DNA from: Mycoplasmatota bacterium
GTDB lineage: Bacteria > Bacillota_I > Bacilli_A > Izemoplasmatales > Hujiaoplasmataceae
Assembly: GCA_016342455.1 (NCBI GenBank)
Contig: JAEIOE010000015.1
Coordinates: forward strand, 1-44,200
Direction of reading: 5' to 3'
Length of the DNA stretch: 44,200 nucleotides
Made by a program: the position numbers and the translations under genes. This document shows, piece after piece, positions 32,573 to 39,695 of this stretch (position 1 is the stretch's first letter; each line of letters starts with the position of its first letter). The notes beneath the pieces were generated by a model. It saw only the letters and a program-made list of their open reading frames with translations, ran no database searches and was not told the origin of the DNA.

Positions 32573-33865
32573 ATGATAATAGACAAACTTAGTGGCTCAA
32601 GAGTATTCTTTGAAGTCACAGTAACAAAAGAACAATTCGAACATGGTTTAGATCATGCATTTGAAGTTGTTAACAAAGATGTAGAAATTAAAGGTTTTAG
32701 AAAAGGTAATGCACCAAGAAAAGTTTATGAAAATAAATACGGAATTGAATCACTTTATGAAGAAGCTATTCAACATGTATTGCAAGATACTTACTATAAC
32801 GTAATCGTAGAAAATAAATTAGATGTTGTTGCACAACCTAAAATTGATTTAGACATCAATAATATTAAAAGAGGCGAAGACTTTAGTTATAAAGTAACTG
32901 TTGCTGTAAAACCTGAAGTAAAATTAGGTAAATATTTAGGAACTGAAGTAACACTTTTAAAACCGGAAGCATCAGACGCTGAAGTGGAAGCTGAAGTAGC
33001 TAAGAAATTAGAACAACATGCTGAAATGGTAGTTAAAGAAGAAGGTTCTCTTGAAAATGGAGATACTGCAGTATTTGATTTCTCAGGTTCAGTTGATGGA
33101 GTTAAATTCGATGGCGGAACAGCAGAAAACCATGAATTAGTAATTGGTTCTGGAAGCTTTATTCCTGGATTTGAAGAACAAATGGTTGGAATGAAATCAG
33201 AAGAAACAAAAGATGTTGTAGTGACGTTCCCTGAAGAATACCAAGAAAAAACTTTAGCTGGAAAAGAAGCTGTATTTGTTTGTAAACTTCACGAAATTAA
33301 AACAAGAGTGATTCCTGCTTTAGATGAAGAATTTATTACAGAATTGAATGATGAAGCTGTTAAAACAGTAGAAGACTTCAAAAACAATGTAAAAGCAGAA
33401 TTAGTTTCTCAAAAAGAAACTCAAAATAAGAACCATGTAAGAACTACTGTTATTAAGACAGCAGTCGAAAATGCAGAATTTGAAATCCCTGAAGAAATGG
33501 TTTTAGAAGAAGCAAACAGAAGCTTAGAACAAAACAAAGCACAAATCAAACAATACGGTTTAGATTTCGCTACATACTTACAATATATGGGTAAAGATGA
33601 AGCTGGATTCTTAGAAGACTTAAAAGGTCAAGCAGAAAAAACATTACAAGAACAACTTGTAATTGAAGCTGTTGCAATTGCTGAAAAATTAGAAGCTACT
33701 AAAGATGAAATGGACGTTAAATACGCTGAGATCGTTGAGCAATATAAAGCTCAAAACGTAACTTTAGAACAAGCAAAACAAGCAATTCCAGAATCAGCTA
33801 TTACTGCTGAAATCATTTATGCAAAAGCAATTGAATTACTTGTAGAAAAAGCGCAAGTGAAATAA
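32573..33865 (+). CDS. tig: Trigger factor (ribosome-associated chaperone, PPIase)
   Basis: Trigger factor meets nascent chains at the ribosome exit tunnel. The 430-aa protein has the ribosome-docking signature GFRKGNAPR, the central FKBP-type prolyl isomerase domain (about 160-245, GDTAVFDFSG ... GSGSFIPGFEEQMVGM) and the C-terminal helical arms rich in Glu/Gln/Lys. Codon use is more regular than in its neighbours, as expected for an abundant protein. GGAGG lies 6 bases before the ATG. It stands as a single gene between its own promoter and a long hairpin terminator. clpX, the usual next gene, is absent and lon follows instead. Confidence 0.96.
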   Translation: MIIDKLSGSRVFFEVTVTKEQFEHGLDHAFEVVNKDVEIKGFRKGNAPRKVYENKYGIESLYEEAIQHVLQDTYYNVIVENKLDVVAQPKIDLDINNIKRGEDFSYKVTVAVKPEVKLGKYLGTEVTLLKPEASDAEVEAEVAKKLEQHAEMVVKEEGSLENGDTAVFDFSGSVDGVKFDGGTAENHELVIGSGSFIPGFEEQMVGMKSEETKDVVVTFPEEYQEKTLAGKEAVFVCKLHEIKTRVIPALDEEFITELNDEAVKTVEDFKNNVKAELVSQKETQNKNHVRTTVIKTAVENAEFEIPEEMVLEEANRSLEQNKAQIKQYGLDFATYLQYMGKDEAGFLEDLKGQAEKTLQEQLVIEAVAIAEKLEATKDEMDVKYAEIVEQYKAQNVTLEQAKQAIPESAITAEIIYAKAIELLVEKAQVK

Positions 33866-33880
33866 TAATTATAAAATATA

Positions 33881-33934
33881 AAAAAACCTATGATATTATT
33901 GTGATGTATACGTCAAAATATTAGGTTTTTTTTT
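33881..33934 (+). terminator. Long-stem terminator after tig
   Basis: AAAAAACCTA (33881-33890) pairs with TAGGTTTTTT (33922-33931). Inside, ATATT/AATAT and a perfect zero-loop GATGTA/TACGTC can extend the pairing, giving a long rod-like hairpin before the T-run. Confidence 0.8.
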
Positions 33935-33941
33935 CGTTATA

Positions 33942-33964
33942 TGGTAAAATACTATAGTTATAAT
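33942..33964 (+). promoter_or_regulatory. lon promoter region
   Basis: Two -10 candidates: TGGTAAAAT (33942-33950, extended) and TATAAT (33959-33964). The second is 24 bases before the ATG. Neither has a good -35. No CIRCE or CtsR repeat is seen. Confidence 0.5.
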
Positions 33965-33988
33965 ACGTATAAAAAAGAGGTGAATAAT

Positions 33989-36310
33989 ATGTATAATGTA
34001 AATGAAATATTCTCGGATAAATTACCAGCAATTCCGGTTCGTGGTGTTATTTTCTTGCCAGGATCAGATGTTAGAATTGAAGTTGGAAGATCATTTTCAA
34101 AAGAAGCTATCACAGAAGCTGAAAGCAATCGCGATGGATATGTATTATTAGTATTTCAAAAAACCCCAGATATTCAAGAACCTGAATACCCTGATTTAGT
34201 GGAAGTAGGATTACTTGCAAGAGTTTCAGTAAAGATTAAATTGCCAAATGGTAATTTTAAAATAAAATTTGAACCCTTAGCTAGAGTGAGAGTAAATGAT
34301 TTAATTGCGAAAGAACCTTATTACCTAGTAGATTTCACATCTATGGTTTTACAAGCAGAAAACCTTGATGAAGAGCAAGTTCTTTTAAAAATGGTTACGA
34401 AAGAAGTGTTAGAAAACGCAAACTTCTTATTCCGTGATTCTAAAAGAGTTGTAAATACAATGAAAAATGGTATTAATGCAGATAAATTATGTGATTTAGT
34501 AGCCGCTGAATTAAGAATTCCAGAAGATGATAGAATTAAATATTTAACGAATATGTCTATCAATAAGAGATTGCAGTTTCTTTTAGAAGATATTGAAAAA
34601 GAAAAAACAATTCAAACAATAGAAACTAAAATTAATGAAACAGTTAGAAATTCGGCTGACCAAAATCAAAAAGAATACTATTTGCGTGAAAAAATGCGTG
34701 CAATCCAAGAAGAACTTGGAGATTCTAAACAAGAAGATACTATTAAACTAAGAGAGCAAATCGAAAAATCTGATATGCCAGTAAAAGTAATGGAAAAGGC
34801 ATTAAAAGAATTAAAAAGATATGAATACTTAGCTCCAACATCTTCAGAATCATCTGTAGTAAGAACTTACTTAGAAACATTAATTTCCATTCCTTGGTCA
34901 AAAGAAACAGACGACGAAGAAGATATCAATGTAGCTATTAACAAATTAGAAGATTCACACTATGGATTAGATAAAGTAAAAGAGAGAATTATTGAATATT
35001 TATCTGTTAAGATGTTAACAGGTAAAAATCCTCAGACAATTCTTTGTTTGTCAGGGCCTCCTGGAGTCGGTAAAACGTCATTAGCAAAATCAATTGCGAA
35101 TGCTCTAAACCGTGAGTTTGTAAAAACATCCTTAGGTGGCATTCATGATGAAGCAGAAATCAGAGGACATAGAAGAACCTATGTTGGTGCCTTACCTGGT
35201 CGTATCATCAATGGTATGATTAAGTCAAAAGTCACAAATCCTGTATTCTTAATAGATGAAATAGATAAATTAGTTATGAATGAGAGAAACGACCCATCAA
35301 GTGCTTTACTTGAAGTGTTGGATCCAGAACAAAATCAATTCTTCTCAGATCATTATGTAGAAGAAGACTATGATTTATCAAAAGTAATCTTTATCACAAC
35401 AGCGAACTATTTACAAAATATACCAGCACCACTAAGAGATAGAATGGAAGTTATTGAATTATCTTCTTATACTGAGATTGAAAAATTCCATATTGCTAAA
35501 AACTTCTTAGTAAACAAACAAGTGTCAAGTCACGGATTAGAATCTAAGAAATTTGAAATCACTGATACAGCTATCAAAGTGATAATCAATGATTACACAA
35601 GAGAAGCAGGAGTTAGACAATTAGAAAGATTACTTGGTTCTATCGTAAGAAAAGGAATCAAACAAATTCTTATTAAAAAAGAAAATAAAGTAAAAGTAAC
35701 AAAAGATAACCTAGAAGGTTTCCTTGGAAAACCATTATTTAAAAACAATAAGGTTTCTTCTAAAGATATGATTGGAGTAGTAACAGGTTTAGCGTATACT
35801 CAAGCAGGTGGTGACACTTTAGAAGTTGAAGCGACTTATTATGAAGGAAAAAATAATCTTATCTTAACCGGTAACTTAGGTGACGTAATGAAAGAATCAG
35901 CTATGGCCGCTGTTTCATACGTGAAATCGAATGCTGAAAAACTTCATATATCAAAAGATAAACTTGAAAAGAACGATTTCCATATTCATGTACCTGAAGG
36001 AGCTATCCCTAAAGATGGTCCATCCGCAGGTGTAACAATGGCTACCGCTTTAATATCAGTGCTTTCTAAACGCAAGGTGAACCGCTTTGTTGGAATGACT
36101 GGTGAAATCACCCTTAATGGTAGAGTATTGCCGATTGGTGGATTAAAAGAAAAATCAATTGCAGCTGCTAGAAGAGGATTAAAAGAAATCATTATTCCAA
36201 AAGATAATGAAAAGGATGTGGATGATATTCCACAAGAAGTAAGAGATAAACTTACTATACATTATGCAACTTGTTTGGATGATGTGCTTGAAATTGCTTT
36301 AATATCTTAG
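33989..36310 (+). CDS. lon: ATP-dependent protease Lon
   Basis: Lon degrades damaged and regulatory proteins. The 773-aa protein has the N-terminal substrate domain (LPAIPVRGVIFLPG), a central coiled coil, the AAA+ domain with GPPGVGKT (356-363) and FLIDEIDKL, and the protease domain with S679 in KDGPSAG and K722 in GGLKEKS. An in-frame ATG at 33941 exists, but it precedes the promoter elements and the ribosome site AGAGGTGA. I use ATG 33989, 5 bases after that site. It is monocistronic with a terminator 5 bases after the stop. A second Lon-like protease, membrane-anchored, is encoded at 20-21 kb. Confidence 0.96.
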   Translation: MYNVNEIFSDKLPAIPVRGVIFLPGSDVRIEVGRSFSKEAITEAESNRDGYVLLVFQKTPDIQEPEYPDLVEVGLLARVSVKIKLPNGNFKIKFEPLARVRVNDLIAKEPYYLVDFTSMVLQAENLDEEQVLLKMVTKEVLENANFLFRDSKRVVNTMKNGINADKLCDLVAAELRIPEDDRIKYLTNMSINKRLQFLLEDIEKEKTIQTIETKINETVRNSADQNQKEYYLREKMRAIQEELGDSKQEDTIKLREQIEKSDMPVKVMEKALKELKRYEYLAPTSSESSVVRTYLETLISIPWSKETDDEEDINVAINKLEDSHYGLDKVKERIIEYLSVKMLTGKNPQTILCLSGPPGVGKTSLAKSIANALNREFVKTSLGGIHDEAEIRGHRRTYVGALPGRIINGMIKSKVTNPVFLIDEIDKLVMNERNDPSSALLEVLDPEQNQFFSDHYVEEDYDLSKVIFITTANYLQNIPAPLRDRMEVIELSSYTEIEKFHIAKNFLVNKQVSSHGLESKKFEITDTAIKVIINDYTREAGVRQLERLLGSIVRKGIKQILIKKENKVKVTKDNLEGFLGKPLFKNNKVSSKDMIGVVTGLAYTQAGGDTLEVEATYYEGKNNLILTGNLGDVMKESAMAAVSYVKSNAEKLHISKDKLEKNDFHIHVPEGAIPKDGPSAGVTMATALISVLSKRKVNRFVGMTGEITLNGRVLPIGGLKEKSIAAARRGLKEIIIPKDNEKDVDDIPQEVRDKLTIHYATCLDDVLEIALIS

Positions 36311-36315
36311 TTCTT

Positions 36316-36340
36316 AGCTATCCTTCTTGGATAGCTTTTT
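36316..36340 (+). terminator. Terminator after lon, close to the next ribosome site
   Basis: AGCTATCC (36316-36323), loop TTCTT, GGATAGCT (36329-36336), then TTTT. The 8-bp stem is perfect. The next gene's ribosome site GAGGAG starts 6 bases after the T-run. Confidence 0.85.
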
Positions 36341-36356
36341 ACTGCGAGGAGAAAAA

Positions 36357-37496
36357 ATGACAACACTAAAAGAACAGATTAAGCTATATTTATCTCTACC
36401 TTACTTGAAAAGGTATTTCTTGTATTTATTAGGAATTGTATTTCTAAGTATAGGGGTAGCACTGATTTACCAAACATATTTTGGAGCTTCCGCTTGGGAT
36501 GCGTTACACTATAATTTCCACATAGGAATCCCAATTAAATTTGTCTATTTAAATCCCCTATCAGCAGGTATTTTGGTTATCTTGGCTTATATTATTGAAT
36601 GGAAAAAACCAAGTTTCAAAATGATTATCCCTATTATTTTATCGATGGTATTTGGTTTTATTTTAGATACATTACTTTTGTTTATTCCTTCTGTAAAAGA
36701 AATGATGTTATTATGGAATGTACTCTATTTGGCAACTGCAACTTCGGTAATTGGTGTTGGTTTAAATATTATCAGGTATTGTAACTTTGGATTACCTGGT
36801 ATTGATCAATTTTGTTTAGCGATAGCAAACAGATTTGGTTTAAGGTTTGGACAAGGTAAGTTCTTAGGTGAAGTAATCGCAATGCTTTTAACAGTCATCG
36901 TTGGTTTATTCTATGGAACCCAAGAAGAATTCTTTTACCTTGGCTTTACCACAGTATTCTTTATTCTGTTTTTAGGAACTATCGTTGACTTATTTAGAAA
37001 CACTGTATTTAGAACACTAAAAGGAATACCTAATTTTAACCTTTTCGCAGATGATTTAACAGAAGAAGATATCATTACAGAAAATGTAATTATTTCAAGT
37101 TCAGCACTCATTGAAAAGAATGGAAAAATTATGGTAATTCATTTAAAAGATAAAGATTATTATCAATTGCCAAACGCAAAAAAGATTGAAAACGAAAGAA
37201 TGGAAAAAGCCTTAAGAAGAGAAGTTTATCTTCAAACTGGACAGAAAATTAACCTTCACGAAGAAGAACTGATTATAAATGAATATTTCATGGATTTCAG
37301 CAATGAAACCCACTATTTTAGAGCTAAACTAAAAAATAAAAAAATTATAGAATTAACAAATAATTCAGAAAATATAGATGTTTTATGGATGGATAAGAAT
37401 GAATTAATTGATGTTTTTAGCAATCATGAAACCAAAGATAAATTTGGACCACAGATTATGTGGAGAGAGTTTATAGCGATTATAAATACAAATTAG
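36357..37496 (+). CDS. YczE/YitT-like membrane protein fused to a degenerate Nudix domain
   Basis: A 379-aa two-part protein. Residues 18-215 form about five or six membrane helices with YFGASAWDALHYNF (41-54) and GLPGIDQFCLAIANRFG, as in the YczE/YyaS/YitT family of unknown function. Residues about 244-378 look like a Nudix fold: ISSSALIEKNGKIMVIHL, then a box reading LPNAKKIENERMEKALRREVYLQTGQ (271-296 in part). Against the Nudix consensus, Gly-Gly is Asn-Ala and the metal-binding EE of REUxEE is L292-Q293; only R288, E289 and G295 remain. Hydrolase activity is therefore unlikely and a ligand-sensing role is possible. An in-frame TTG at 36327 lies inside the terminator; ATG 36357 has GAGGAG 5 bases before it. 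The nuclease gene follows after 9 bases. Confidence 0.65.
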   Translation: MTTLKEQIKLYLSLPYLKRYFLYLLGIVFLSIGVALIYQTYFGASAWDALHYNFHIGIPIKFVYLNPLSAGILVILAYIIEWKKPSFKMIIPIILSMVFGFILDTLLLFIPSVKEMMLLWNVLYLATATSVIGVGLNIIRYCNFGLPGIDQFCLAIANRFGLRFGQGKFLGEVIAMLLTVIVGLFYGTQEEFFYLGFTTVFFILFLGTIVDLFRNTVFRTLKGIPNFNLFADDLTEEDIITENVIISSSALIEKNGKIMVIHLKDKDYYQLPNAKKIENERMEKALRREVYLQTGQKINLHEEELIINEYFMDFSNETHYFRAKLKNKKIIELTNNSENIDVLWMDKNELIDVFSNHETKDKFGPQIMWREFIAIINTN

Positions 37497-37505
37497 GAGT
37501 TAGAG

Positions 37506-39188
37506 ATGAAAGTTACAGCTACTGTACTTTTAAACTACATAAGGTGTCGAAGATTTGCAGCTTTGAATGACGCAGAAACAGAATATACAAGCCAGGACTA
37601 TAGCGTGAATTCGAAAAATCACTATGCAAACTATATAAATATGTTTCAAGACATATTTTTTGAGCATAATCAAAGCGTTGAGAAAAATTTAAACTTAAGT
37701 TATGATTTTCACGCTGATATTCAATTGTCTGATAATTTCCATTATCAAAATGGAAATAACTTATACGTTTTAATAAATAAAACTTCAAAAGACTTCTTAA
37801 AACTTGCTTTTCGTGATGGAAAACAGCGTATTGATTTATTTTATAAAAACAGTGAAAATATTTATGAGATAAGAGAGTGTAATACTTTAGATAAAGAATC
37901 TAATTATGATGATAAAATTCAAAAACTTCTTACAAGAACCGATGACTTAGGGAGAGTTGTGTATAGATATGCTTTTAAGAAATATTTATTTCAAAAAGTG
38001 AATCCTAACACTCCTAATAAAATCTACTTTGTAATGCTTAATTCTGATTATGTATACGATGGATATCAATATACAAAGAATCTGTACAGTATTTTTGATT
38101 TTTCTTATCTTTATAAAGATTATAAAGACATTATAGATGCAGATATCTACAGAATGATCAACCATATAGAATTAAATGATTTCACACCATGTGCTTTGGT
38201 CAGAAATGAATGTAATAAAGAAGATGATTTCGAATGTAAGTTCGTTAATTTCTGTTACGCACATTTACCAAAAGAGAATTCCATTTTTGACTTTTTTCAC
38301 GCAATGAGAGGTTTTGATGAAACAACAGAACAAGGTGTGATTCATCATGATACCTATGACTTAATTAATGAAGGGCATGTTGACATTTCAGATATCCCAA
38401 TTTCTTGGTTAAAAGATGAAAAACATCTAATGCAAAGATATTGTCTTGAATCTGGTCTTATGTATGTGAACGAACATAAAATTGAGGCATTATTAAAAAC
38501 ATTAAAATATCCTTTAATCTATCTTGATTTTGAAGCTTTACCTTGTCTTCTACCAAGATATAAAGGTGAAAAACCATACTCACAGTCAGTGTTTCAGTAT
38601 TCTATCCATGTTGAACTGAAAGAAAACTACTTGGAAAAAGATGGTATTAAACACTATGAATTCATCACAAATCCAACAATAGATCAAAGAAGAGAATTGG
38701 TGGAAAACTTAATTCGAATCATTAATACTTATGATTCATCTGTAGTGGTGTATCACCAAACATTTGAAGAGTTAAGATTGAAAGAAATGCAGGAACTTTT
38801 CCCGGAATATAGAATAGAACTTCAAAAAATAATTGACAGATTGTTTGACTTGGAAGAGGTGTTAAAAAATAACAAAAAATTCTATTTGGAAAATGGTTTT
38901 AGCGAATATGAAAGTTCTCGTTATAATTTCTATCACAAGAAACTTCTTGGATCATACTCTTTAAAAAAAGTAGTCAAAGTATTCAATAAAACTGCCTGTC
39001 AAGATTTGGTGATAAAAGATGGTGTTGCTGCCTATAAAGCCTATATGAGTTTAGAGAATTTAGAGCCTACGGAAAGAGACAAAACAATCCAGAATCTTTT
39101 AGATTATTGTAAGGAAGATACCTACTCAATGTTTGAAATAATTCAAGGATTAAAAAAAAATTTATCGAAGAATTTTAGAATCACTTAA
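37506..39188 (+). CDS. DUF2779-type nuclease: Cas4-like N-terminus with DEDD exonuclease C-terminus
   Basis: A 560-aa protein that resembles DUF2779 proteins, common in Mollicutes. The N-terminal half is a RecB/Cas4-like fold. A single early Cys (C14 in YIRCRRF) and a later cluster C236-x7-C244-x5-C250 could hold a 4Fe-4S cluster, and RIDLFYKNSENIYEIRE gives D110, E121 and R123, a PD-(D/E)xK-like site with Arg for Lys. The C-terminal half is DnaQ-like: YLDFEA (D341, E343), VVYHQTFEELRL and DYCKEDTYSM (Y534, D538), the three exonuclease motifs with Glu in place of the second Asp. TAGGAG lies 6 bases upstream. The biological role is unknown; no CRISPR locus is nearby. Confidence 0.75.
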   Translation: MKVTATVLLNYIRCRRFAALNDAETEYTSQDYSVNSKNHYANYINMFQDIFFEHNQSVEKNLNLSYDFHADIQLSDNFHYQNGNNLYVLINKTSKDFLKLAFRDGKQRIDLFYKNSENIYEIRECNTLDKESNYDDKIQKLLTRTDDLGRVVYRYAFKKYLFQKVNPNTPNKIYFVMLNSDYVYDGYQYTKNLYSIFDFSYLYKDYKDIIDADIYRMINHIELNDFTPCALVRNECNKEDDFECKFVNFCYAHLPKENSIFDFFHAMRGFDETTEQGVIHHDTYDLINEGHVDISDIPISWLKDEKHLMQRYCLESGLMYVNEHKIEALLKTLKYPLIYLDFEALPCLLPRYKGEKPYSQSVFQYSIHVELKENYLEKDGIKHYEFITNPTIDQRRELVENLIRIINTYDSSVVVYHQTFEELRLKEMQELFPEYRIELQKIIDRLFDLEEVLKNNKKFYLENGFSEYESSRYNFYHKKLLGSYSLKKVVKVFNKTACQDLVIKDGVAAYKAYMSLENLEPTERDKTIQNLLDYCKEDTYSMFEIIQGLKKNLSKNFRIT

Positions 39189-39191
39189 ATC

Positions 39192-39220
39192 TTGCATATA
39201 TAGATATACTATGATATAAT
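39192..39220 (+). promoter_or_regulatory. rpsO promoter
   Basis: TTGCAT (39192-39197), a 17-base spacer and TATAAT (39215-39220) with a TG extension (TGATATAAT). The transcript would start near 39227, leaving an 80-base leader. Confidence 0.85.
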
Positions 39221-39226
39221 ATTAAT

Positions 39227-39298
39227 CGCGCCTAGACCTGGAACTGAGAGACACTCCGACTCCTCTTTCGGATCTATGGTAAGAATTGAATAAGGAGG
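39227..39298 (+). promoter_or_regulatory. Structured rpsO leader, candidate S15 autoregulatory element
   Basis: The leader is GC-richer than its surroundings and folds. CCTAGA (39231-39236) can pair with TCTA-t-GG (39273-39279), enclosing the hairpin TCCGA-CTCCTCTT-TCGGA (39255-39272) and a smaller GAG/CTC pairing. This makes a branched structure just ahead of the AAGGAGG ribosome site. S15 of several bacteria represses its own mRNA by binding such leaders. The exact class cannot be assigned by eye. Confidence 0.55.
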
Positions 39299-39306
39299 AA
39301 ACAAAC

Positions 39307-39576
39307 ATGGCTTTATCAAAAGAAAAAATGAAAGAAATCATTACTCAGTATCAACTTAAAGAAGGAGATACAGGGTCACCAGAAGTGCAAGTTGCTCTAT
39401 TAACGGTTGAAATCAACACGTTAAATGACCATTTAAAAATGCACAAACACGATTTCCATTCACGTAGAGGTCTTCTAATGAAAGTTAGTAAAAGAAAAAG
39501 TTTATTAAAATATCTTAAAACTACTTCATATGAAAGATATGCGGCTTTAATCAAAAGTTTAGGATTAAGACGATAA
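39307..39576 (+). CDS. rpsO: 30S ribosomal protein S15
   Basis: S15 binds 16S rRNA early in 30S assembly. The 89-aa length is exact for the family, with [26 protein letters not shown] and [14 protein letters not shown]. An in-frame TTG at 39286 precedes the ribosome site, so the start is ATG 39307, 8 bases after AAGGAGG (39292-39298). It is monocistronic between its promoter and terminator, with pnp next. rpsO-pnp is a conserved neighbourhood, but here each has its own promoter. Confidence 0.97.
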   Translation: MALSKEKMKEIITQYQLKEGDTGSPEVQVALLTVEINTLNDHLKMHKHDFHSRRGLLMKVSKRKSLLKYLKTTSYERYAALIKSLGLRR

Positions 39577-39580
39577 AGAC

Positions 39581-39612
39581 AAGCACCCTAATAAATGGGT
39601 GCTTATTCTTTG
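39581..39612 (+). terminator. Terminator between rpsO and pnp
   Basis: AAGCACCC (39581-39588), an 8-base loop and GGGTGCTT (39597-39604) give an 8-bp stem. The T-tract is interrupted (ATTCTTTG), so some read-through into pnp is likely. Confidence 0.8.
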
Positions 39613-39646
39613 TTTAGATTTTAAAACTTTAAAACAGCTATTAATA

Positions 39647-39655
39647 TGGTATAAT
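39647..39655 (+). promoter_or_regulatory. pnp promoter, extended -10
   Basis: TGGTATAAT, the same extended -10 as at parE. The -35 position is weak. It lies 40 bases before the pnp start. Confidence 0.65.
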
Positions 39656-39695
39656 ATTAATGGTAAAATGTATTTATATGAAATGAGGAAAATAA

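Noticed and set aside
33866-33988. CIRCE or CtsR operator before lon
   Set aside because: Neither TTAGCACTC-N9-GAGTGCTAA nor tandem GGTCAAA repeats are present.
37506-39188. Cas4-like cysteines as a sign of a CRISPR-Cas locus
   Set aside because: No repeats or other cas genes are nearby; the DUF2779 family occurs alone in many genomes.
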